From: Polaromonas sp.
GTDB lineage: Bacteria > Pseudomonadota > Gammaproteobacteria > Burkholderiales > Burkholderiaceae_C
Assembly (NCBI GenBank): GCA_028292345.1
Contig: JAQGMN010000044.1
Location: 1-6,420 of the forward strand
Direction: 5' to 3'
DNA length: 6,420 nt
Notes under the pieces: model-generated
Database searches by the model: none
The model's input: the letters and a program-made list of their open reading frames with translations, nothing else
Told to the model about the DNA's origin: nothing
Position numbers and translations under genes: made by a program
Part shown: positions 5,593 through 6,420 of the stretch, piece by piece
Position numbering within the stretch: position 1 is the first letter of the stretch
Layout: the number at the start of each line of letters is the position of its first letter

Positions 5593-6420
<828 letters not shown>

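Overview
This GC-rich window looks like a chromosomal segment of a betaproteobacterium, most likely of the Comamonadaceae (Polaromonas / Rhodoferax / Variovorax / Acidovorax relatives). The reasons are the strong G/C bias at third codon positions, a monomeric-type NADP-isocitrate dehydrogenase, and intergenic repeats with a GCGC...GCAGCTA...TAGC core that I recall as common in that family. The taxonomic call is inference, not a search result. All four genes lie on the minus strand, so the order of transcription runs from right to left.

Right end (5593-6420): the C-terminal part of a monomeric NADP-dependent isocitrate dehydrogenase. It is followed by a near-ideal intrinsic terminator (5504-5538), which separates it from the next genes. 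The 445-nt gap 5148-5592 holds this terminator, a Comamonadaceae-type interspersed repeat, a weak promoter candidate, and a second terminator-like hairpin with a U7 run, about 60 nt upstream of the next start codon.

Centre and left (1-5147): a three-gene chaperone cassette. First comes a 190-residue DUF2760-type protein. A divergent Hsp70 (631 residues) follows, with its GTG start overlapping the upstream stop (GTGA). After a 238-nt gap there is a second, longer divergent Hsp70 that runs off the left edge (814 residues visible) and carries a C-terminal helical extension resembling DUF3731. The two Hsp70s are clear paralogues: they share GIDLGTTH, SAKSWL, LLEEPQAA, DVGGGT and NGGVF motifs in the same order. 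Both lack the standard Hsp70 linker and lid. The gap between them is largely filled by a 157-bp inverted pair of palindromic repeats (REPIN/BIME-like) enclosing a second copy of the interspersed repeat.

Working together (inference): the DUF2760 protein and the two ATPases probably form one functional unit, a dedicated, little-characterised Hsp70 system. No J-domain protein or GrpE is visible in the window. The repeat block between the two Hsp70 genes and the terminator-like leader structure may set the relative amounts of the three proteins.
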